Positions 1-6,439 of a stretch of DNA of 8,605 nt are shown here, one piece after another (position 1 is the first letter of the stretch; the number at the start of each line of letters is the position of its first letter). Position numbers and translations under genes: made by a program. The notes under the pieces were generated by a model. It worked only from the letters and a program-made list of their open reading frames with translations. It did not search any database and had not been told where the DNA came from. Source of the DNA: JACZSB01 sp965372015 (GTDB lineage: Bacteria > Fidelibacterota > Marinisomatia > SCGC-AAA003-L08 > TS1B11); assembly GCA_965372015.1 (NCBI GenBank), contig CBDVAP010000129.1, positions 1 through 8,605 on the forward strand. The letters are read 5' to 3'.

Positions 1-1
1 C

Positions 2-1168
2 GAGTCCGGCGTCCGGGGTACAGTCATAAAAACTCAGTTATTTGAGCGCAAAAGCGCTCGCAGCCGGGTAGAGGACAAAAAGTCCATCGAGCAGCTGCAG
101 GCCCAGGCCAAGCAGGACCGGATCGCCCTGTTGGAGAAACGGAACGGGCTGATAACCAACCAGATGGTGGCCCGGCTCTCGGGCGGAATCCGGGACTTAG
201 CGGACAACCGCACCTTGATCAAGGCCAAGACCAAGCTTACCGAGAGCAAAGTCACCAAGCTGGACTTTGACCGGCTCAGTCTGAAGTCCCCCTGGGTGGA
301 CGATGACGGACACTGGCAGAAGATCATGGAAATACTGGATGGCTACCGCCAGGGACTGAGAGTGATCGAAGATACCCTGGAACGGGGGATTTTCAAGATC
401 CGTATCGGGGATGAACTGCAACCGGGAGTGATCAAGCTGGCCAAGGTCTATATCGCCAACAAGCGCAAGATTTCAGTCGGTGATAAGATGGCCGGGCGGC
501 ACGGGAACAAGGGCATCGTTTCCGTGATTGTGCCTGAAGAAGATATGCCCTTCATGGAGGACGGTACTCCGGTGGACATTATTCTCAACCCCTTAGGTGT
601 CCCCTCGCGAATGAATGTGGGCCAGCTCTACGAGACAATGCTCGGATGGGCCGGCCGGAAACTGGGCAAGTTATACGCCACACCGGTGTTCGACGGGGCC
701 AGCCAAGCGAATGTTCAAGAGGCGATGGAGGCCGCCGGCATCCATCCCACCGGCAAAGTTTACCTGCGGGACGGACGCACCGGTGTGCTGACGGAAAACA
801 GTGTGACGGTCGGGGTGATCTATATGATGAAACTAAGCCATCAAGTGGATGACAAGATGCACGCCCGCTCCACCGGCCCCTACTCACTGATCACCCAGCA
901 ACCGTTGGGCGGCAAGGCCCAATTCGGCGGCCAGCGGTTCGGTGAGATGGAGGTCTGGGCCTTAGAGGCTTATGGAGCGGCTTATACGCTCCAGGAACTG
1001 CTGACGGTCAAATCAGATGATGTGGATGGTCGCTCACGGTTGTATAACAACCTGGTCAAAGGTGAGAACTCGCCTGAGGCCGGCATGCCCGAGTCCTTCA
1101 ATGTACTATTGAAGGAGCTGCAAGGATTGGGACTTAACGTAACCTTAGGATTAGGTAGGGAGCTCTAA
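2..1168 (+). CDS. rpoB: DNA-directed RNA polymerase subunit beta, C-terminal part (5' end outside window)
   Basis: This is the last 388 residues of the beta subunit, which with beta' forms the catalytic cleft of RNA polymerase. The frame is open from base 2 to the TAA at 1166-1168, so the gene enters from the left edge; the first internal ATG (131) is not the start. Visible family blocks, numbered within the fragment, are: GDELQPGVIKLAKVY; GDKMAGRHGNKG (from residue 160), carrying conserved active-site lysines; DMPFMEDGTPVDIILNPLGVPSRMN; and near the end DDKMHARSTGPYSLITQQPLGGKAQFGGQRFGEMEVWALEAYGA (cited in pieces), the region that binds beta'. The C-terminus is the usual PESFNVLLKELQGLGLNV followed by a short TLGLGREL tail. 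The segment between GQLYETMLGWAGRKLG and YATPVFDGAS is short, unlike the longer E. coli connection and like Bacteroidetes-type proteins. The rifampicin-binding region lies outside the window. The stop codon abuts rpoC. Confidence 0.98.
   Translation, partial: ESGVRGTVIKTQLFERKSARSRVEDKKSIEQLQAQAKQDRIALLEKRNGLITNQMVARLSGGIRDLADNRTLIKAKTKLTESKVTKLDFDRLSLKSPWVDDDGHWQKIMEILDGYRQGLRVIEDTLERGIFKIRIGDELQPGVIKLAKVYIANKRKISVGDKMAGRHGNKGIVSVIVPEEDMPFMEDGTPVDIILNPLGVPSRMNVGQLYETMLGWAGRKLGKLYATPVFDGASQANVQEAMEAAGIHPTGKVYLRDGRTGVLTENSVTVGVIYMMKLSHQVDDKMHARSTGPYSLITQQPLGGKAQFGGQRFGEMEVWALEAYGAAYTLQELLTVKSDDVDGRSRLYNNLVKGENSPEAGMPESFNVLLKELQGLGLNVTLGLGREL
1154..1162 (+). promoter_or_regulatory. Ribosome binding site of rpoC
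   Basis: The end of rpoB reads GGTAGGGAG, giving a GGAG core at 1159-1162 with six bases before the GTG at 1169. It supports that GTG as the rpoC start and lies entirely inside the last codons of rpoB, so beta and beta' translation are probably coupled. Confidence 0.6.
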
Positions 1169-4100
1169 GTGGTTTATATCAAACCGCAACCAAAAACCTC
1201 CAGGCAGGATATCAAGTCAATTACTTTGAGCTTGATGAGTCCTGATATGATTCTCAACCAATCCTACGGAGAGGTGTTGAAGCCTGAGACTATCAACTAC
1301 CGATCCTACAAACCGGAGAAGGACGGCCTGTTCTGCGAGAGGATCTTCGGACCGGTCAAGGATTGGGAATGCCATTGCGGTAAGTACAAGCGGATTCGCT
1401 ATCGGGGCATTATCTGCGACCGTTGCGGCGTGGAAGTGACGCGCAAGAAAGTGCGGCGGGAGCGGGTGGGACATATCCAACTGGCCGTGCCGGTGTCTCA
1501 CATCTGGTACCTCAAGTCCATTCCCAGCAAGCTCAGCTATTTGTTGGGCTATTCCACCAAGGCCCTTGAGAAGATCATCTATTATGAGAATTACGTAATC
1601 ATACATGCGGGTCTGTCGGGCAAGGAGAATGGCGATCTGGTCGATGAATTGGAATATATGTCGCTGGTGGATGAATTCGGTATTTCTACGGTTAGCGAGG
1701 AGGATCGCGAGGCGGGCAACTACTTCCTGGCGCAAATGGGCGGCGAAGCCCTAAAGAGTATGCTTGGGCAACTGGACATTCCGAAGCTGATCGACGATCT
1801 CACCGAGGTGGCCAATAAATCCAAGTCGGTAGGCAAGTCCGAGGATGCCCTGAAGCGGCTACGGGTCCTGCGGAAGTTTGACCCCCGCATTGAGCGGTCG
1901 GTGCCCAACAAATCGGAGTGGATGATCCTGACGGTTCTGCCGGTTATCCCGCCGGAGTTGCGACCGCTGGTGCCCCTGGAAGGGGGCCGCTTCGCCGCCT
2001 CCGACTTAAACGATCTATACCGCCGGGTAATTATCCGTAACAACCGGCTCAAGCAGCTGTTGGAGATCAAGGCCCCGGATGTCATTTTACGCAACGAAAA
2101 GCGGATGTTGCAGGAGGCGGTGGACAGCCTGTTCGACAATTCCCGTCGAGGTACGGCTGTGCGCAGCGGTACCCGGCGGCCCCTCAAGTCGCTCAGCGAC
2201 ATGCTGCGGGGCAAGCAGGGCCGTTTCCGCCAGAACCTGTTGGGTAAGCGGGTTGATTATTCCGGCCGTTCGGTGATCGTGGTGGGCCCCGAGCTGAAGT
2301 TACACCAGTGCGGCCTGCCCAAAGAGATGGCCATGGAGCTTTACAAGCCGCTGATCATCCGCGAGCTGATGCTGCGGGGCACGGCCAAGACCCCGCGGGG
2401 AGCCAAAATCATGGTGGAGCAGAAATCACCGGAGGTGCTGAAGGTACTGGATTACGTGGTGCAGGACCACCCGGTGCTTCTGAACCGGGCCCCTACCTTG
2501 CACAGACTGGGCATCCAGGCCTTCCAGCCGGTGCTGGTTGATGGCCGCGCCATCAAGTTGCATCCCTTAGTTACCTCGGCGTTTAACGCCGACTTTGACG
2601 GGGATCAGATGGCCGTGCACCTGCCGCTGTCGACCCAGGCTCGGATGGAATCGTGGGTATTGATGCTCTCCAGCCACAATATTCTTCATCCGGCGCACGG
2701 TAACCCGGTGGCTATTCCTTCGCAGGACATGGTCCTGGGCTTTTACTACTTAACCCGCAGCAAAAAAGGGGCGTCGGGTGAGGGCACCAACTTCCATTCC
2801 TTTGAAGAAGCGCAGTTAGCCTGGGAAAACGATGCGATAGACCTGCATGCCATCGTTAGCCTGAGGTTGAACGGAGAGTGGCACCGGGACACCACGGTGG
2901 GCCGGATCATCTTCAACTCAACGGTGCCCGAAGGACTGGGTTATTTTGATGAGCTGATCACCAAGAAAAGCCTGGAACGGATTGTGGGAAACTGTTTCCA
3001 GAAACTGGGCAACTACATTACCGTCAAGTTCCTGGATCGGCTCAAGGATCTGGGGTTCGATTTCGCCACCCGCAGTGGGGCTTCCATCTCTATCTCAGAC
3101 ATCCTGATACCGGAGGAGAAACCCAAACTGATCAGTGACGCCGCTAAGGAAGTGGCGGACGTCCAGGACAAATATGACCGGCAGATTCTCACAGAAGGTG
3201 AACGATATAACAAAGTCATCGATATCTGGACCCACGCCACTAATGCCATAGCCGCGAGTATGATGAGCCGTTTGGAGAAGGATCAGGATGGATTCAATCC
3301 GGTATATATGATGGCGGACTCCGGGGCCCGTGGCAGCCAGGACCAGATCAAGCAGCTAGCCGGCATGCGGGGACTAATGGCTAAACCCCAGAAGAGCCTG
3401 ACCGGTACCAAGGATGAGATCATCGAGAATCCCATCACCTCCAATTTCAAGGAGGGGTTGAGTGTACTGGAATACTTTATCTCGACTCACGGTGCCCGCA
3501 AAGGATTGGCTGATACGGCGCTTAAGACCGCCGATGCCGGCTATCTCACCCGCCGGCTGGTGGATGTGGCGCAGGACGTAGTCATCAATATACCGGATTG
3601 TGGCACAATCCAGGGTGAGACCATCACCGATCTGAAAGACGGCGAAGAGATCATCGAACCGTTGGAAGACCGGATCATCGGGCGAGTGCTCCTGGAAGAG
3701 GTGCGCCACCCCGATACCGGGAAGGTATTGGTCAAGGCCGGAATGTTGGTGGACCGCCACCTGGGCAAGAAGATTTCCGATACCGGTGTCCAGGCGGTCC
3801 GCATGCGCTCAGTGCTCACTTGCGAGGCCGAGTACGGGTTATGCGCCACTTGCTATGGCACCAATCTGGCCACCGGCCGCTGGGTCAGCATCGGCGACGC
3901 GGTGGGCATTATCGCCGCCCAGTCTATCGGTGAGCCGGGGACCCAGCTTACATTACGGACCTTCCACATCGGCGGTACCGCCTCCCGGGTGATCGAGCAG
4001 TCGGAAATGTCCACCAAGAAGGCCGGTAAGATTCGATTCTCGCCCAACTTCGACACGGCCGAAGTACAGGATGAGACCCACGGCCTGGTGCGAGTGGTAC

Positions 4101-5464
4101 TGGTGCGGAACGGGAAAATTGACATTATCGACGAAAATAACCGGATGCTTTCCACCTTTAACGCGCCTTATGGTGCTCGCCTGCAGGTCAAGGACGGCCA
4201 GAAGGTGGAAGTGGGCGAGACGCTGTTCGCCTGGGACCCGTATACCGATGTTATCCTGGCCCGGCGCAGCGGCCATGTGCGCTTCGTGGACATGCTCGAG
4301 AACGAGACTTACGTTGAGGAGGCGGTCGAGGGCGGCAAGAAGCGGAAAGTGATCGTCGAGTCCAAGAATCGCAACCTCAGTCCGCATATCGAGATTATCG
4401 ACGATCAGGGGGGCGTAATTACCGGTGGCGGTTCGGTTCTTCCGGTCAAATCCACCCTCATGGTGCAGGATGGCGTTTCCGTAGACGCCGGGCGGGTACT
4501 GGTCAAAATTTCGCGGGAGATCGGTAAGACCCGGGATATCACCGGGGGGTTGCCACGGGTGGCGGAACTGTTCGAGGCTCGCCAGCCATCCAATCCGGCC
4601 GTAGTTTCAGAGATTGACGGCCAGGTGGAATTCGGCAAGACCAAGCGGGGGATCAGGGAGATCATCGTCCGGGGCGCTGATGACGCCAAGATGAAATATA
4701 ACATTCCCTATGGCAAGCACGTGATCGTGCACGAAGGCGACATGGTCCGCTCGGGTGACCGGTTGTGCGATGGCTCAGTAGCCCCCCAGGACATCCTGAA
4801 GATCGGTGGCCCCGCCCGGGTACAGGAGTACTTAGTGAACGAGATCCAGGAAGTATATCGTCTCCAGGGAGTACGCATTAACGACAAGCACATCGAGGTG
4901 ATCGTGCGGCAGATGATGCAGCGGGTGCGCATCGATGATCCGGGAGACAACAACTTCTTGCGGGGCGACCGGATGAACCGTTTTGTGGTCCGCCGGAGCA
5001 ACGATGCGTTGCTCAAGCAGGTGGTGATAACCAAATCCGGCGATTCCGAGTTGGAGGAAGGACGGATCGTTGCCAAGGCAGAAGTAAAGGCTATCAATGC
5101 CGACCTGAAGACGGAAGGATTGAAAACGGTCAAATCCAGGGCAGCCCGACCGGCCACTTTCTTGCCCTTACTCCTGGGTATAACCAGGGCGTCGCTCAAT
5201 ACCGAAAGTTTCATCTCAGCCGCTTCCTTCCAGGAAACAACCAGAGTACTGACGGATGCCGCTGTAGAGGGTAAAACCGATTACCTCCGCGGCCTGAAGG
5301 AGAACATTGTGATGGGCCGGCTGATTCCGGCCGGCACCGGCATGGCCCGTTATCGGGACTTGTTGGTGGTCAATCCGGATCCTGAACCGGAACCAGTTGA
5401 GCAAGATGGCGATGAATCCCCCGCGACACTAACCCCGTTCGTCGATGCTAAACCCACGGGTTAG
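1169..5464 (+). CDS. rpoC: DNA-directed RNA polymerase subunit beta' (RpoC)
   Basis: This is complete beta', 1431 residues, the subunit that carries the catalytic Mg ion (E. coli beta' is 1407). The GTG start is chosen because it abuts the rpoB stop, has a GGAG upstream, and gives the expected N-terminus ahead of SPDMI. In order: zinc site 1 with C68, C70, C83, C86; switch/lid region RFRQNLLGKRVDYSGRS near 352-368; NRAPTLHR at 439-446; the catalytic NADFDGDQM with D475, D477, D479; secondary-channel region GARGSQDQIKQLAGMRG; the bridge helix from about 774 (HGARKGLADTALKTADAGY); zinc site 2 with C811, C885, C892, C895; trigger loop GEPGTQLTLRTFHIGG at 921-936. An insertion of roughly 190 residues then interrupts the trigger loop before GLPRVAELFEAR, like the SI3 module of E. 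coli and Bacteroidetes. The last 30 residues are an acidic, proline-rich tail. All key residues are present. Leu929 replaces the Met932 of E. coli. Confidence 0.99.
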   Translation: MVYIKPQPKTSRQDIKSITLSLMSPDMILNQSYGEVLKPETINYRSYKPEKDGLFCERIFGPVKDWECHCGKYKRIRYRGIICDRCGVEVTRKKVRRERVGHIQLAVPVSHIWYLKSIPSKLSYLLGYSTKALEKIIYYENYVIIHAGLSGKENGDLVDELEYMSLVDEFGISTVSEEDREAGNYFLAQMGGEALKSMLGQLDIPKLIDDLTEVANKSKSVGKSEDALKRLRVLRKFDPRIERSVPNKSEWMILTVLPVIPPELRPLVPLEGGRFAASDLNDLYRRVIIRNNRLKQLLEIKAPDVILRNEKRMLQEAVDSLFDNSRRGTAVRSGTRRPLKSLSDMLRGKQGRFRQNLLGKRVDYSGRSVIVVGPELKLHQCGLPKEMAMELYKPLIIRELMLRGTAKTPRGAKIMVEQKSPEVLKVLDYVVQDHPVLLNRAPTLHRLGIQAFQPVLVDGRAIKLHPLVTSAFNADFDGDQMAVHLPLSTQARMESWVLMLSSHNILHPAHGNPVAIPSQDMVLGFYYLTRSKKGASGEGTNFHSFEEAQLAWENDAIDLHAIVSLRLNGEWHRDTTVGRIIFNSTVPEGLGYFDELITKKSLERIVGNCFQKLGNYITVKFLDRLKDLGFDFATRSGASISISDILIPEEKPKLISDAAKEVADVQDKYDRQILTEGERYNKVIDIWTHATNAIAASMMSRLEKDQDGFNPVYMMADSGARGSQDQIKQLAGMRGLMAKPQKSLTGTKDEIIENPITSNFKEGLSVLEYFISTHGARKGLADTALKTADAGYLTRRLVDVAQDVVINIPDCGTIQGETITDLKDGEEIIEPLEDRIIGRVLLEEVRHPDTGKVLVKAGMLVDRHLGKKISDTGVQAVRMRSVLTCEAEYGLCATCYGTNLATGRWVSIGDAVGIIAAQSIGEPGTQLTLRTFHIGGTASRVIEQSEMSTKKAGKIRFSPNFDTAEVQDETHGLVRVVLVRNGKIDIIDENNRMLSTFNAPYGARLQVKDGQKVEVGETLFAWDPYTDVILARRSGHVRFVDMLENETYVEEAVEGGKKRKVIVESKNRNLSPHIEIIDDQGGVITGGGSVLPVKSTLMVQDGVSVDAGRVLVKISREIGKTRDITGGLPRVAELFEARQPSNPAVVSEIDGQVEFGKTKRGIREIIVRGADDAKMKYNIPYGKHVIVHEGDMVRSGDRLCDGSVAPQDILKIGGPARVQEYLVNEIQEVYRLQGVRINDKHIEVIVRQMMQRVRIDDPGDNNFLRGDRMNRFVVRRSNDALLKQVVITKSGDSELEEGRIVAKAEVKAINADLKTEGLKTVKSRAARPATFLPLLLGITRASLNTESFISAASFQETTRVLTDAAVEGKTDYLRGLKENIVMGRLIPAGTGMARYRDLLVVNPDPEPEPVEQDGDESPATLTPFVDAKPTG

Positions 5465-5566
5465 AGTATAAACAGTATATAAAAAAGTAACCTTAAGTTC
5501 GTTGACTTGCAGAAGTTTGGCGAATTAAGTTGCGAGGCTGAAACCAAAGGTATATTGGGAGGACAA
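5465..5566 (+). promoter_or_regulatory. rpoC-rpsL intergenic leader with candidate str promoter
   Basis: This is the longest non-coding stretch in the window (102 bases). An A/T-rich block from 5465 to about 5500 includes a six-A run at 5481-5486. It is followed by TTGACT at 5502-5507, five of six matches to a sigma-70 type -35 box. Seventeen bases later is TTAAGT at 5525-5530, only three of six matches to TATAAT. The A-tract sits where an UP element would be relative to this -35. Together they could be a promoter giving separate, strong expression of the ribosomal genes, but the -10 is poor and lineage sigma factor preferences are unknown. No hairpin with a U-run is visible, so read-through from rpoC is expected as well. 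Confidence 0.33.
5557..5562 (+). promoter_or_regulatory. Ribosome binding site of rpsL
   Basis: GGGAGG lies four bases upstream of the TTG at 5567 and is the strongest Shine-Dalgarno match in the window. It decides the start in favour of this TTG rather than the in-frame TTG at 5507, which would place the site inside the coding region. Confidence 0.8.
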
Positions 5567-5941
5567 TTGCCGACTCTAAATCAACTGGTCCGGAAGGGGC
5601 GAAAACGGGTGGTGAAACGGAAATCCACGCCGGCCCTGCGCGGTAATCCGCAAAAGCGGGGGGTGTGTACCCGGGTGTATACCACTACACCCAAGAAGCC
5701 CAATTCGGCCTTGCGTAAAGTGGCCCGGGTGCGGCTTACTAACGGTATTGAAGTGACCGCTTATATTCCCGGTGAGGGCCATAACCTGCAGGAGCATTCG
5801 ATTGTTTTGATTGAAGGCGGACGGGTCAAAGATCTACCGGGTGTGAGGTATCATATCATTCGCGGAGTGCTGGATACGGCCGGAGTAGAGGGTCGCCGTA
5901 CCAGCCGTTCACGCTACGGCGCCAAGCGACCCCAGAGCTAA
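5567..5941 (+). CDS. rpsL: 30S ribosomal protein S12
   Basis: S12 sits at the decoding centre of the small ribosomal subunit and governs accuracy and streptomycin response. From the TTG start the protein is 124 residues, the same as E. coli S12, beginning MPTLNQLVRKGRK. An upstream in-frame TTG at 5507 would add 20 residues with no family counterpart and is rejected. The loop TTTPKKPNSALRK carries K43 and K44, and GGRVKDLPGVRYH carries K88, D89 and P91. These are the wild-type residues at the classical streptomycin-resistance positions, and D89 is the aspartate that is beta-methylthiolated in E. coli. The basic C-terminus RSRYGAKRPQS is typical. Translation starts at UUG but with a strong Shine-Dalgarno. 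The stop is two bases before rpsG, so the two are probably translated together. Confidence 0.98.
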   Translation: MPTLNQLVRKGRKRVVKRKSTPALRGNPQKRGVCTRVYTTTPKKPNSALRKVARVRLTNGIEVTAYIPGEGHNLQEHSIVLIEGGRVKDLPGVRYHIIRGVLDTAGVEGRRTSRSRYGAKRPQS

Positions 5942-5943
5942 TT

Positions 5944-6411
5944 ATGGCCCGGAGGCGTAGACCAGAATCAAGAATTATTCAGCCGGACCCGGTTTATAAC
6001 GATATGGTGGTGGCCAAATTCATCAACAACCTGATGCGCAAGGGCAAAAAGCCGGTGGCTGAATCCATTTTCTATACTGCCCTGGATAATATCAAAGCTA
6101 AAGCCAAGGTGGACGGACTGGAGACTTTCAAACAGGCCCTGGAAAACGTGGGTCCGCGGTTGGAAGTCAAATCCAAACGGATCGGCGGGTCGACCTACCA
6201 GGTGCCCAGGGAGGTCAGTAGCCGCCGGCGACTGGCTCTAGCCATGCGCTGGCTGATTTCATTCGCCCGCAAACGGGGTGGCAAAACCATGACTGACCGG
6301 CTGGCGGCCGAGCTGATTGCGGCGGCCAACCAGGACGGCGGTGCAGTCAAGAAGAAAGAAGATACTCACCGGATGGCCGAGGCCAACAAAGCCTTTGCCC
6401 ACTTCAGATAA
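5944..6411 (+). CDS. rpsG: 30S ribosomal protein S7
   Basis: S7 is a primary 16S rRNA-binding protein that nucleates assembly of the 30S head and touches the E-site tRNA. The protein is 155 residues, usual for bacteria. It begins MARRRRPE and contains the conserved PVYNDMVVAKFINNLMRKGKK, the GGSTYQVPREVSSRRRLALA segment with its basic loop, and the strong C-terminal signature KKEDTHRMAEANKAFAHFR. The ATG follows the rpsL TAA after two bases, and no clear Shine-Dalgarno is visible in the end of rpsL (only AGAG in its last codons), so expression probably depends on translational coupling to rpsL. In E. coli, S7 represses its own operon by binding the longer rpsL-rpsG spacer; that spacer is absent here, so any such control would need another site. 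Confidence 0.98.
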   Translation: MARRRRPESRIIQPDPVYNDMVVAKFINNLMRKGKKPVAESIFYTALDNIKAKAKVDGLETFKQALENVGPRLEVKSKRIGGSTYQVPREVSSRRRLALAMRWLISFARKRGGKTMTDRLAAELIAAANQDGGAVKKKEDTHRMAEANKAFAHFR

Positions 6412-6439
6412 TCACGCCCTAACGGTATCCAGTTGAACA

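Noticed and set aside
131..133. ATG at 131 as the start of a short RpoB-like protein
   Set aside because: The frame is open to the window edge and the upstream residues continue the beta subunit, so this is an internal methionine of a truncated gene.
1217..1735. Minus-strand open frame of 172 codons opposite rpoC
   Set aside because: It is a shadow of the RpoC N-terminal region, with no recognisable protein family.
5448..5464. Small hairpin over the rpoC stop (CTAAACC, loop CACG, GGTTAG), considered as a terminator
   Set aside because: The stem is about six pairs with a bulge, and it is followed by an A-rich rather than a T-rich stretch, so it is not an intrinsic terminator.
5467..5483. TATAAA-like hexamers at 5467 and 5478 as -10 boxes
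   Set aside because: No acceptable -35 lies 16-18 bases upstream of either, and the region is simply A/T-rich.
5507..5566. In-frame TTG at 5507 giving S12 a 20-residue N-terminal extension
   Set aside because: The extension has no counterpart in S12 and would contain the GGGAGG Shine-Dalgarno. The TTG at 5567 gives the exact family length and N-terminus.
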